Part shown: positions 17,442 through 25,707 of the stretch, piece after piece | How the letters are laid out: every line of letters starts with the position of its first letter | How positions within the stretch are numbered: the stretch's first letter is position 1 | Assembly: GCA_017432025.1 (NCBI GenBank) | Contig: JAFRJX010000003.1 | Coordinates: 62,001-126,000 of the forward strand | Length of the DNA: 64,000 nt | Origin: Candidatus Saccharimonadota bacterium | GTDB taxonomy: Bacteria > Patescibacteriota > Saccharimonadia > Saccharimonadales > Saccharimonadaceae | Reading direction: 5' to 3' | Notes under the pieces: model-generated | Told to the model about the DNA's origin: nothing | Database searches by the model: none | What the model saw: the letters and a program-made list of their open reading frames with translations, nothing else | Translations under genes and position numbers: made by a program

Positions 17442-18629
17442 ATGGAAACTGAACATCTCTGGACAGCGATTATTGCTGGCGGAAAAGGCACTCGCCTCTT
17501 CCCAATTAGTCACCCGGACTGCCCCAAGCAGTTCTGCCAATTGGATGAGCGTAATACCTTCATTCAAGCGGTGGTGGACAACTTCACCTTTCTCGGAGTT
17601 AAACCCACTAATATTGTCGTAATTACCACTTCGGACAGCCAAACCGAGCTCGCAAAAAAGCAGTGCCTGCCGAGAGGCATTCTGTCCCAGAATATCCTGC
17701 AGCTGAGCCCGCAACTTGGTTACGCCGGCTCCATGATAAAAGCAACTAGCGAAATCTACAAGCTCGACCCTGCCGCCATTATTATCAATACTCCGGCCGA
17801 TCAGTATCTGGTCCCGGACTTTGAGTTTAAAGCGGCGATTGAATCGGCCGTGGCTGGTGCCAAAAACGGTAATTCGGTGATTGTTGGCGTCAAAGTCAAC
17901 GACATCGTAACCGCGATGGGCTGTGGCCACGCGATTTACGAAGAGACCAACACCGCTTGTTTCCCTGTTACCGGCTTCGTTGAGAAACCGGACAAGAAAA
18001 AGGCGGACGAGATCATGCGTCAAGGTAATTCTGCCTGCAACACTGGCATCAACGTCTGGCGCGCCGATGTCGTGAATGGCATCTTTGAGAACAAGCGGTA
18101 TCGTGGCATCTCTACCAACAAAATGATGGAAATGCTAGGTGATTTACAGGTCGCCGTCGGCTACTTCGAGTGGCATGACTGTGGAACTCTGAAATCACTC
18201 TACGACATCAGCCGGAAAAGCCCCAATACCAAAAACGCCACGATTGGCGGGGGCACTTTCGAGCGGATGGATTGTCATCGCAGTCTGCTTTACGCTATCG
18301 AAGGTTTTGAACTCCGCGTCAGCGGTGCCGAAGATGATGCGGTACTCTTTACCAGCATCAATGAGCGCCCAATTGTGGTGGTCGCGAAACTCTCCGATAG
18401 CCAGAAGATCAAGCTCCTCGCCGAGGATTACCTCGTGCACGAAGAAATCCTAACGGACGACTTCTCGATGGGGGCTCGCAACAATACCGTGCTTCGTTCG
18501 AATGTCTCGGATGAAATCGTGGTTGGCTTCGTCGGCGTGCAAAATTACGCTGTCTATGTCCATCGGAACGCCGATGGCAACCTCGAAGCCGTCGTTTCTC
18601 AGCAAATGGCAAAAGCGCGTAAGACTTGA
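17442..18629 (+). CDS. mannose-1-phosphate guanylyltransferase
   Basis: 395 residues. The signature TAIIAGGKGTRLFPISHPDCPKQF near the N-terminus is the GMP/ManC nucleotide-binding motif, with the GG-x-G-T-R-L-x-P core and the Lys of PKQF. NTPADQYLVPD is the metal/sugar site, and FVEKPDKKKADE is the second conserved block. It makes GDP-mannose, a donor for mannosylated glycans. The start is set by AGGAGG eight bases before the ATG. It stands alone between its own consensus promoter and a strong terminator, and is divergent from the envelope operon. Confidence 0.92.
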   Translation: METEHLWTAIIAGGKGTRLFPISHPDCPKQFCQLDERNTFIQAVVDNFTFLGVKPTNIVVITTSDSQTELAKKQCLPRGILSQNILQLSPQLGYAGSMIKATSEIYKLDPAAIIINTPADQYLVPDFEFKAAIESAVAGAKNGNSVIVGVKVNDIVTAMGCGHAIYEETNTACFPVTGFVEKPDKKKADEIMRQGNSACNTGINVWRADVVNGIFENKRYRGISTNKMMEMLGDLQVAVGYFEWHDCGTLKSLYDISRKSPNTKNATIGGGTFERMDCHRSLLYAIEGFELRVSGAEDDAVLFTSINERPIVVVAKLSDSQKIKLLAEDYLVHEEILTDDFSMGARNNTVLRSNVSDEIVVGFVGVQNYAVYVHRNADGNLEAVVSQQMAKARKT

Positions 18630-18645
18630 AAAACCTAGAACCATC

Positions 18646-18674
18646 AAAAATCCCCCACTCAGGGGGATTTTTCA
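18646..18674. terminator. terminator between guanylyltransferase and rpsJ (convergent)
   Basis: AAAATCCCCC-actca-GGGGGATTTTT hairpin with A and T runs on either side, usable from both strands. Confidence 0.9.
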
Positions 18675-19001
18675 TTACATCTTAATTTCTGCGTCAACAC
18701 CAGCTGGGAGTGAGAGGTTTTGAAGGCTCTCAATCGTCTTTGGGTTAGCGTTCGAGATGTCGATTAAGCGCTTGTGAACTTTCATTTCGAAAGCTTCACC
18801 ACCAGTCTTGTAGACGTGTGGGGACTTCACTACTGTAAAAGTGCTACGCTTGGTTGGTAGAGGGATTGGACCACTGATTTTAGCGCCGGTGCGAATCGCG
18901 GTGTCCACGATTTGGCGTGCGCTCTGATCGATCACGCGGTGATCATAGGCTTTGAGACGAATGCGAATAGTTAAGCCTTCGTCTTTCTTGGTTTCTGCCA
19001 T
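18675..19001 (-). CDS. rpsJ: 30S ribosomal protein S10
   Basis: 108 residues. [39 protein letters not shown] and the C-terminal [19 protein letters not shown] blocks are universal S10 sequence. S10 is part of the 30S head and, with NusB, of the antitermination complex. In most bacteria rpsJ opens the S10 ribosomal operon. Here it is monocistronic, with its own ~80-nt leader from a TATAAT near 19080 and terminators on both sides. Confidence 0.98.
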   Translation of the reverse strand: MAETKKDEGLTIRIRLKAYDHRVIDQSARQIVDTAIRTGAKISGPIPLPTKRSTFTVVKSPHVYKTGGEAFEMKVHKRLIDISNANPKTIESLQNLSLPAGVDAEIKM

Positions 19002-19107
19002 GTGTTTGACCTTTCTTTGTCTGATAACCTCGAAAGAATGGAGTTTTTCAGACTTGATAATTATTTTTAATGTGAGTGAATTATACCACAGTCAAAATAA
19101 AAAGTCA

Positions 19108-19142
19108 AAAAATCCCCCTTTTTCAAGGGGGATTTTCGTTTT
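19108..19142. terminator. terminator after the WG-repeat gene
   Basis: AAATCCCCCTTTTTCAAGGGGGATTTT hairpin just beyond the stop of the 19144-20820 gene. Confidence 0.88.
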
Positions 19143-19143
19143 A

Positions 19144-20820
19144 CTACTTAGTGGCAGTAAAGAAGAGTTTACCTTCGTAAGTGTAATACTCTAATTTATT
19201 GTCGTCATTCTTGACGGTGAAGTAATTAGCATAGAATGTTTGAGTATTGGCATGCTCTAACAAAACTTTGCCAGTATCTACATCAATCACATCAAAGTCA
19301 GAGTAGTCATTTTTGCCAGTCCAGATGTTGTGGTCGACTGGGTTAGTGCGATAGCTAACACTGTCGTACCATTTAGCATTTTCAAGTGGCTTACCGTTTT
19401 TGTCGAGAATGCTGTACTCAGCATCGGTATTACGGACTTCGTAACCGCCCTTATTGGCGTAGATTCTACGATAAGTGGTCTCGCCGTCGCCGATGCGATT
19501 ACCGCCAGCATCGATTAGATAATATTTGCCCTCTTCTTCCGCAACTACAGCGTGGTGGTGGCGATCGAACAATGTGTCGATATCGTCCCATTCTTTACCG
19601 CCGAAGGCTTCATTGCCGTCGAGGGTGTAGAATTTCCATTTGCCGTTGTTGCTGATAGCGTAGTAGTCTTCATACATGACGCCGCTAAGTGAGCTAGCAT
19701 CTTCCTCAAAGGTTTTAATCACTTCGCCATTGCGATAGATCTCAACTTTGTCATCATCCGTTTCGGCCGCAAAGTTGTTATAATCCTTAAGGATGACGTA
19801 AGAGCTAACTTTTCTTGCAACCTTGAAATCATTGTCGAGCAAAGCGATTTCACTGTAGTCATCGTAGCCAATCACATCATTTAGGGTGGTAAATGAGTAA
19901 TACTTGGTTTCGTCGAGGTCGTAAACTCTGCCGTTTGCGATTAGCTTGTAGCTATTTGAGTTTTCGCTGTTCTCAAGGAGCACCTTTGAACGGTCATTTG
20001 ATACTTCATCAATTGTGAAACGATCGCCCTCGAAATCAGCGAGAATATTGCCACTACGAGCATCGAAAATGATATTGCGATTGTTGTAATAAACTGCGCC
20101 AAAATCGTTCGAACTATCGAGTCTAGCCGAGCTAGCATCCTCTTTAACTTCCATTTCGGCCAGCGTCTTGCCGTCGTGGTTAAAGGCGTAAATCTTGTCT
20201 GGAGTTTCGGCTAGCGCAAAGGCACTGGATGAGTAGCTCGTACGGAGGCTAATTGTCTCACCTTCGAGCAATACTCTACCATCGCCAGTCACGACATAAT
20301 TTTTCTTAGTATTGCCGTCTTTAGCAAGGAACAAACCGCCTCTTTGGGTGAGCTCGCCATAGCGCCCAAATTCAATAGCTACGCCACCATTGTCGCGAAT
20401 TACACCAACTTGGGTGTCCTTTCTAGCGTAAGCATAACCAGCGATAAACGAAGAAATGTAATCATATTCTTCTTCGCTCACTTTTTCGCCGCTCTTGTTC
20501 CAAATCGTGTATTTGCCATCGTCTTGGATCGAGAAAGCTGATGAGTAATTCAAAGCGTTCTTTGGATCGCTTGGATCGCCACTACCTTTTGGCAGGAAGA
20601 TTGCCAGTAGCACACCCGCTACAATTGCAAGACCACCGAAAATAAAACCGAAAATCAAGCCTTTTTTCGACTTTTTCTCCCTTTCCTCGGCTGGTTTAGT
20701 GGTTTTCTCGACCGGCTTTTCAGCTGGTTTTTCTTCTTTAGTTTCCTTCGGAGCTTCGGCCGGCTTCTTGGCCTCCTCCGGCTTCTTATCTGGTTTTTTA
20801 GTTGGCTTCTCTTCTGCCAT
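19144..20820 (-). CDS. membrane-anchored WG-repeat / propeller-like protein
   Basis: 558 residues. A cytoplasmic Lys/Pro/Glu-rich repeat tail (~residues 1-50) is followed by a membrane span (~52-74, GLIFGFIFGGLAIVAGVLLAIFL) and a large external domain of ~25-45-residue repeats. Examples are GKYTIWNKSGEKVSEEEYDYISSFIAGYAYARK and GKWKFYTLDGNEAFGGKEWDDI, matching the WG-repeat (KWGYIN-type) pattern. WG repeats are thought to fold as beta-propeller-like binding surfaces. It has its own promoter (TGCTATAAT) and a GGAG site. It separates tuf from rpsJ. The partner is unknown. Confidence 0.85.
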   Translation of the reverse strand: MAEEKPTKKPDKKPEEAKKPAEAPKETKEEKPAEKPVEKTTKPAEEREKKSKKGLIFGFIFGGLAIVAGVLLAIFLPKGSGDPSDPKNALNYSSAFSIQDDGKYTIWNKSGEKVSEEEYDYISSFIAGYAYARKDTQVGVIRDNGGVAIEFGRYGELTQRGGLFLAKDGNTKKNYVVTGDGRVLLEGETISLRTSYSSSAFALAETPDKIYAFNHDGKTLAEMEVKEDASSARLDSSNDFGAVYYNNRNIIFDARSGNILADFEGDRFTIDEVSNDRSKVLLENSENSNSYKLIANGRVYDLDETKYYSFTTLNDVIGYDDYSEIALLDNDFKVARKVSSYVILKDYNNFAAETDDDKVEIYRNGEVIKTFEEDASSLSGVMYEDYYAISNNGKWKFYTLDGNEAFGGKEWDDIDTLFDRHHHAVVAEEEGKYYLIDAGGNRIGDGETTYRRIYANKGGYEVRNTDAEYSILDKNGKPLENAKWYDSVSYRTNPVDHNIWTGKNDYSDFDVIDVDTGKVLLEHANTQTFYANYFTVKNDDNKLEYYTYEGKLFFTATK

Positions 20821-20848
20821 AATAACTCCTATTAGTTATAACCATTAT

Positions 20849-20882
20849 AGCAAAAATCCCCCGCTTTCGCGAGGGATTTTAA
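20849..20882. terminator. terminator after tuf
   Basis: AAAATCCCCCGC-tttc-GCGAGGGATTTT hairpin with flanking A and T runs, between tuf and the WG-repeat gene. Confidence 0.88.
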
Positions 20883-20895
20883 GTTCATTTTCAGA

Positions 20896-22080
20896 TTATT
20901 TAATAACCTTGGTAATGACACCAGAACCAACGGTCTTGCCACCTTCACGGATAGCGAAGCGGTCGTTGTTGTTCATTGCAACTGGAGCAAGCAACTTTAC
21001 GTTGAAGGTTACTTGGTCGCCTGGCATGACAATTTCCTTGTCAGCTGGAAGTTCGACTTCACCAGTAACATCCGTAGTACGGAAGTAGAATTGTGGCTTG
21101 TAACCCTTTGAGAATGGAGTGTGGCGACCACCTTCCTCTTTCTTAAGGATGTAAACCTGTGCCTCAAATTCAGTGTGTGGGGTGATTGAACCTGGCTTTG
21201 CAATAACTTGGCCACGCTCAATTTGATCACGCTCGATACCACGGAGGAGAAGACCAGCGTTATCGCCAGCTTGACCTTGATCGAGAGTCTTGTGGAAGGC
21301 CTCAATACCAGTCACAACAGACTTCTGAGTGTCGCGGAGACCAACGATTTCAACTTCGTCGTTGAGTTTCACAACACCTTGCTCAATACGACCAGTAGCT
21401 ACAGTACCACGGCCTTTGATTGAGAAGACATCCTCGATTGGCATGAGGAATGGCTTCTGAAGATCGTGTTCAGGAATGTCGAAGTATTCGTCCATAGCGT
21501 GAACTAGATCCATGATAGCATCTTCGGCTTCCTTATCACCTTCGAGAGCCTTAGTAGCAGAACCCTTGATGATTGGAGCGTTGTCGCCATCGAAGCCGTA
21601 CTTGTTAAGAAGCTCACGAACATCCATTTCAACGAGCTCAACGAGTTCTGGATCAGCGAGGTCCATCTTGTTGAGGAAGACGATGATTTTTGGAACGTTC
21701 ACCTGGTGAGCAAGAAGTACGTGCTCGCGGGTTTGTGGAAGTGGACCATCGTTCGCAGCAACTACGAGGATAGCACCATCAACCTGTGCAGCACCGGTAA
21801 TCATGTTTTTAATGTAGTCTGCGTGGCCTGGCATGTCTACGTGTGCGTAGTGGCGCTTCTCAGACTCATACTCCTGGTGAGAGGTAGCGATGGTGATACC
21901 ACGAGCTTTCTCTTCTGGAGCGTTATCGATTTGATCATAAGCGACTGGTTTGTTTACGTCCGATGGAAGTCTCTTTGCGAGGACGGTCGTAATCGCAGCA
22001 GTTAAAGTGGTTTTACCATGGTCGACGTGACCCATGGTGCCGACATTGATATGCGGCTTGGAACGGTCAAAATTTGCCAT
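20896..22080 (-). CDS. tuf: elongation factor Tu
   Basis: 394 residues, the normal length. [17 protein letters not shown] is the P-loop, [15 protein letters not shown] switch [20 protein letters not shown] the DxxG switch II, and FLNKMDLAD the NKxD motif. Domains II and III follow with the conserved [21 protein letters not shown] and GQTPxF-type C-terminal strand. EF-Tu carries aminoacyl-tRNA to the ribosome. An AAAGGAG site precedes the ATG, and a 9-bp stem-loop lies in the leader. Confidence 0.98.
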   Translation of the reverse strand: MANFDRSKPHINVGTMGHVDHGKTTLTAAITTVLAKRLPSDVNKPVAYDQIDNAPEEKARGITIATSHQEYESEKRHYAHVDMPGHADYIKNMITGAAQVDGAILVVAANDGPLPQTREHVLLAHQVNVPKIIVFLNKMDLADPELVELVEMDVRELLNKYGFDGDNAPIIKGSATKALEGDKEAEDAIMDLVHAMDEYFDIPEHDLQKPFLMPIEDVFSIKGRGTVATGRIEQGVVKLNDEVEIVGLRDTQKSVVTGIEAFHKTLDQGQAGDNAGLLLRGIERDQIERGQVIAKPGSITPHTEFEAQVYILKKEEGGRHTPFSKGYKPQFYFRTTDVTGEVELPADKEIVMPGDQVTFNVKLLAPVAMNNNDRFAIREGGKTVGSGVITKVIK

Positions 22081-22105
22081 TCATTCTCCTTTTATATTAA
22101 TTAAT

Positions 22106-22137
22106 GTTTGGAGCGCTAATAAAAACCAGCTCCAAAC
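22106..22137 (-). promoter_or_regulatory. stem-loop in the tuf 5' leader
   Basis: GTTTGGAGC (22106-22114) pairs with GCTCCAAAC (22129-22137): a perfect 9-bp stem with a 14-nt loop, ~26-57 nt before the tuf start. No U run follows it on the minus strand, so it is not an obvious terminator. It could stabilise the mRNA or act in autoregulation. Confidence 0.6.
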
Positions 22138-22196
22138 CTCTACAGTATTATTTTAGACTATTTTTAGAGAATTGTAAAGGGTAAAAAGTATAAAAA

Positions 22197-22221
22197 GTCC
22201 CCGATTTTTGTCGGGGACTTT
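22197..22221 (-). terminator. terminator after fusA
   Basis: AAAGTCCCCG-atttttgt-CGGGGACTTT hairpin directly beyond the fusA stop. Confidence 0.8.
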
Positions 22222-22227
22222 GTGATG

Positions 22228-24327
22228 TTATTTCGAGTTTCTCTTCTCGATGATTTCCTGTGCTACGTTTGGTGGAACTTCCTCGTAAGCAAAGAGCTCC
22301 ATCGAAGAAGCCGCACGACCTTGCGTCATACCACGGAGATCACCAGTGTAACCGAAGAGGTTGGCGAGTGGACAGAAAGCCTTGATAAGCTTAGCGCCAC
22401 CGTTCAAATCTTCCATCTCATCGATGCGGCCACGGCGAGAGTTGATATCACCAATCACGTCACCCATGAATTCTTCTGGAGTCGTGATTTCCATCTTCAT
22501 AACTGGCTCAAGTAAGACTGGGTTGGCTTTCTTGATACCTTCGCGAGTTGCAAGTGCACCGGCGAGGGTGAAGGCGAGTTCGGATGAGTCGACATCGTGG
22601 TAAGAACCATCATAGAGGGTAGCTTTCACATCGACGACTGGGTAGCCGGCAATCACACCACCAGCGAGGGTGTCTTCGACACCTTTTTGGACTGGCTTGC
22701 GGTATTCTTGTGGCACCACGCCACCTTTAATCATATCGATGAACTCAAAGCCTTTGCCTGGTTCATTTGGCTCAAACTTAATCCATACGTCACCATACTG
22801 ACCACGACCACCGGACTGCTTGATGTGCTTACCTTGGGCTTCAGCCGTGCCACGAATAGTTTCACGATAGGCTACTTGTGGAGCACCCGTGTTAGCTTCA
22901 ACGCCGTGCTCACGCTTCAAACGATCGATGATGATTTCAAGGTGAAGCTCGCCCATGCCAGAAATAATGGTTTGGCCAGTTTCTTCATCGGTGTGCACGC
23001 GGAAGGTTGGATCTTCTTCAGCCATCTTAGAGAGGCCGATACCCATCTTTTCCTGATCGGCTTTGGTCTTTGGCTCCACGGCGATTGATACCGGTGGATC
23101 CGGGAAGTCGATTGATTCAAGATGAATTGGATGAGCTGGATCACAAAGGGTGGTACCAGTGGTACATTCCTTCAAACCAACCACAGCAGCGATATCGCCA
23201 GCGGTAATTTCGGAAATTTCCTCACGCTTATCAGCGAACATACGGACTACGCGACCAATGCGTTCCTTGTTGCCAGTCGTAGCGTTAAGAACAAATGAAC
23301 CAGATTTAAGAACGCCAGCGTAAACGCGGACGAAGATGAGCTTGCCAACGAATGGATCGGTAGCAATCTTAAATGCGAGTGCGGTAAGTGGCTCGTTATC
23401 AGAAGCCTTGCGAACGATTTGGTCACCAGTTTTTGGATCAGTACCAACGGTTTGACCTTGGTCACGATCAAGTGGGCTTGGGAGATAGTCGGTCATGAGG
23501 TCGAGAACCTTCTCGACAATCACACCACGGCCATCACCACCGGTGACGAGGAAGAAATCACCCTCAAGCACGCGCTTACGAAGAGCGGCTTTAAGTTCGA
23601 TTTCGGTAATTGCATCTTCACCTTGGTTGAAGTACTTATCCATCAAAGCTTCATCGGCTTGGACGGCTTCTTCTATAAGCATTGAACGGGCGTTCTTAGC
23701 TTTTTCAACCATGTCGGCTGGAATTTCACCAACGGTGAGCTCATGATCAGCGTAATCTTTGTAGGTGTAAGCCTTCATATCGATGAGGTCAACCACACCA
23801 CAAATGTCTTTTTCAAAACCGATTGGGAGGTGGATTGCCACGGCGTTTTTAGAAAGACGCTTGTGAATCGAATCGAGCGATTTGTAGAAATCACCACCGA
23901 TTTGGTTGATCTTGTTCACGAAACAAATGCGTGGGATACCATATTTAGTAGCTTGGCGCCACACGGTTTCAGACTGAGCTTCAACGCCCATCTTGCCATC
24001 GAACACCACGACGGCACCATCGAGCACACGAAGCGAACGCTCCACTTCAGCGGTAAAGTCGATGTGACCCGGGGTATCAATAATATTAATCTTGTGACCT
24101 TTCCAGTAAGTCGTCACGGCAGCAGAAGTAATCGTGATACCACGTTCCTTTTCCTGTTCCATCCAGTCGGTCGTTGCACCACCGGTGTCGCCTTTCACGA
24201 GGTCAATTTTGTGCTTAAGTCCGGTACGATAAAGGATCGCCTCGGAGGTAGTAGTTTTGCCTGCGTCAATGTGTGCAATAATACCAATATTGCGCAACTT
24301 CGCGAGGTCTTTAATCTCAGTAGCCAT
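22228..24327 (-). CDS. fusA: elongation factor G
   Basis: 699 residues. [21 protein letters not shown] is the P-loop, [16 protein letters not shown] switch [26 protein letters not shown] the DxxG block, and [12 protein letters not shown] the NKxD-type motif. Domains II-V follow with [22 protein letters not shown] and a terminal [17 protein letters not shown] drives translocation and ribosome recycling. An AAAGGAG site lies 4 nt before the ATG. rpsL and rpsG, its usual partners, are not upstream; an RNA gene is. Confidence 0.98.
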   Translation of the reverse strand: MATEIKDLAKLRNIGIIAHIDAGKTTTSEAILYRTGLKHKIDLVKGDTGGATTDWMEQEKERGITITSAAVTTYWKGHKINIIDTPGHIDFTAEVERSLRVLDGAVVVFDGKMGVEAQSETVWRQATKYGIPRICFVNKINQIGGDFYKSLDSIHKRLSKNAVAIHLPIGFEKDICGVVDLIDMKAYTYKDYADHELTVGEIPADMVEKAKNARSMLIEEAVQADEALMDKYFNQGEDAITEIELKAALRKRVLEGDFFLVTGGDGRGVIVEKVLDLMTDYLPSPLDRDQGQTVGTDPKTGDQIVRKASDNEPLTALAFKIATDPFVGKLIFVRVYAGVLKSGSFVLNATTGNKERIGRVVRMFADKREEISEITAGDIAAVVGLKECTTGTTLCDPAHPIHLESIDFPDPPVSIAVEPKTKADQEKMGIGLSKMAEEDPTFRVHTDEETGQTIISGMGELHLEIIIDRLKREHGVEANTGAPQVAYRETIRGTAEAQGKHIKQSGGRGQYGDVWIKFEPNEPGKGFEFIDMIKGGVVPQEYRKPVQKGVEDTLAGGVIAGYPVVDVKATLYDGSYHDVDSSELAFTLAGALATREGIKKANPVLLEPVMKMEITTPEEFMGDVIGDINSRRGRIDEMEDLNGGAKLIKAFCPLANLFGYTGDLRGMTQGRAASSMELFAYEEVPPNVAQEIIEKRNSK

Positions 24328-24461
24328 ATGCTCCTTTTAATATTATTATTACTTATTCGTTCTTGCTAAGTTACCACACTCAAAAACAAGAGACAATTTA
24401 TGTGAAGATTTTACCACATATCTGCAAAAAAATAAAGCAAAATCAGAAATAATAATCAATG

Positions 24462-24489
24462 AAAAACCCCAGTGCTGGCTGCACTGGGG
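24462..24489 (-). terminator. terminator of the ~680-nt RNA
   Basis: CCCCAGTGC-agcca-GCACTGGGG followed by TTTTT on the minus strand. Confidence 0.9.
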
Positions 24490-25140
24490 TGCTGGGGGAT
24501 GGAGGCCTAGCCTCCGCTGTCCGAGCCGAGCTCGGCACATGAGGTGAATGTACAACAGAACCGCTTAATCACCACTGAAGAAAGGAGACTTCAACCATGA
24601 CTACAACAGATTTTGGGTAGACAAGGGGTACAATACCATCTCACTCGGGTGAACCACTCCCTCGGATTAGTTTAATTGTACCCCACAACAGAATGGAGGT
24701 AATTAGAAAGGAGTGAAAATTAAAATGACAGACTATTATCAAAGGAAAGGATCAATTAAATGAACGTTATGGGAACATTGTCAGGTCGCTCTTCATTTTC
24801 GGAGGAATTGGTGGCTAAGCCACTAGGGGTGTTAAAACCCCTAAATCTACTGGGGTTCCACCTTCCGATAATAGAAACGCGCCGTATTATGCTTCCGATC
24901 AGCCCACTGCGAAATTGAAGTCATAGGAACGACTTTTCTTTGTCCACTTTGACATATAGTCGCATTAGCGGCCAGTTTAAACTGGCATGGAAATACGAGA
25001 AATCCGATTCTTACCAAAGGTGCCCCTCCCTTCTTGGGTAAGATTTCCGCATATTTGCGAAGCCCTGTATTTTTAAATTACGGCTCTTGCGAAGAGCCGC
25101 AAGAACAAATAGGGGATGGAAGCCGTAGCCACCATCCGTG
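24462..25140 (-). ncRNA. large structured non-coding RNA (~680 nt), unknown family
   Basis: There is no convincing protein gene between 24328 and 25251. A perfect promoter (TTGACG, 17 bp, TATAAT) reads leftward at 25147-25175, and a strong hairpin plus U run at 24462-24489 would end the transcript. Between them are many helices. GGGGTACAAT/ATTGTACCCC (24625-24634 with 24675-24684) is a 10-bp stem closing a ~40-nt domain. Others are CGGCTCT/AGAGCCG (~25080-25099), a GCCAGTTTAAACTGGC palindrome near 24970-24985, and nested GAAATC/GATTTC and CTTACC/GGTAAG helices (~24994-25050). Both ends carry a related 21-22-nt motif. I could not match it to RNase P, tmRNA, 6S or SRP RNA. Boundaries are predicted from the promoter and terminator. 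Confidence 0.72.
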
Positions 25141-25146
25141 CAAAAC

Positions 25147-25175
25147 ATTATATCGCATATTTCTTACGGCGTCAA
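25147..25175 (-). promoter_or_regulatory. consensus sigma70-type promoter of the ~680-nt RNA
   Basis: On the minus strand TTGACG (25170-25175) and TATAAT (25147-25152) are separated by exactly 17 bp. It is one of the strongest promoters in the window. Confidence 0.88.
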
Positions 25176-25251
25176 CAGTTTTTTAGGCAGAATACAAAAA
25201 GATTCATTTGTGAGACTTTCCGAATTGTCGAACAAATGAACTTTTCGTATT

Positions 25252-25707
25252 CTAACTCACCAAATTTGTAACACCATAAGTAATGAGCAATACAATAATT
25301 CCCGCAATGAATACACCGGCGGTAATGGCGAGCATCGCAGGTTTTTTGCGCATCTTAAAACAACTTGCAACGAGAGCGCCGGTCCATGCTCCGGTGCCTG
25401 GCAGTGGAATCGCTACAAGTAAAATTAGTCCTAGCCAACCATATTTATCAATTTTAGTGCGGTTTTTATCGGCCTTCTTCTCGAGCCAAGCGACCAGTTT
25501 CTTGGTATGTTTCTTGTCGCGCATGAAATCGAAAATCTTTTGGAGCAAAATCAAAATAAATGGAATTGGCACTAGATTACCGATGATTGCAATCGCAGCC
25601 GCGGCGAGTGGCGGAAGCCCCATGCCAACACCAATTGGAAGCGCGCCACGTAATTCAATTACCGGCACCATTGCCACGAAAAAAGTCGTTAAAATCGCTT
25701 CAATCAC
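25252..25707 (-). CDS. small multi-drug export family (PF06695-like) membrane protein
   Basis: 151 residues. IEAILTTFFVAMVPVIELRGALPIGVGMGLPP is the signature start of the small multi-drug export family. It is followed by three further hydrophobic spans and the conserved VAIPLPGTGAWTGALVASCF block. The family name comes from early annotation and the transport role is poorly tested. It overlaps the gatB stop by 4 nt (ATGA), so it is the last gene of the gatCAB transcript. Confidence 0.85.
   Translation of the reverse strand: MIEAILTTFFVAMVPVIELRGALPIGVGMGLPPLAAAAIAIIGNLVPIPFILILLQKIFDFMRDKKHTKKLVAWLEKKADKNRTKIDKYGWLGLILLVAIPLPGTGAWTGALVASCFKMRKKPAMLAITAGVFIAGIIVLLITYGVTNLVS

Noticed and set aside
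24597-24920. Plus-strand mini reading frames (7, 12 and ~52 codons) with purine-rich sites upstream in the RNA region
   Set aside because: No plus-strand promoter is visible, whereas a perfect minus-strand promoter and terminator are. The purine runs are the complements of the CTCCTTTCT motifs and the ATG spacing can arise by chance.
24462-25140. Identification of the ~680-nt RNA as RNase P RNA or tmRNA
   Set aside because: GAGGAAAGTCC, ACAGAACCCGG and tRNA-like termini are missing, and the length is too great for either.
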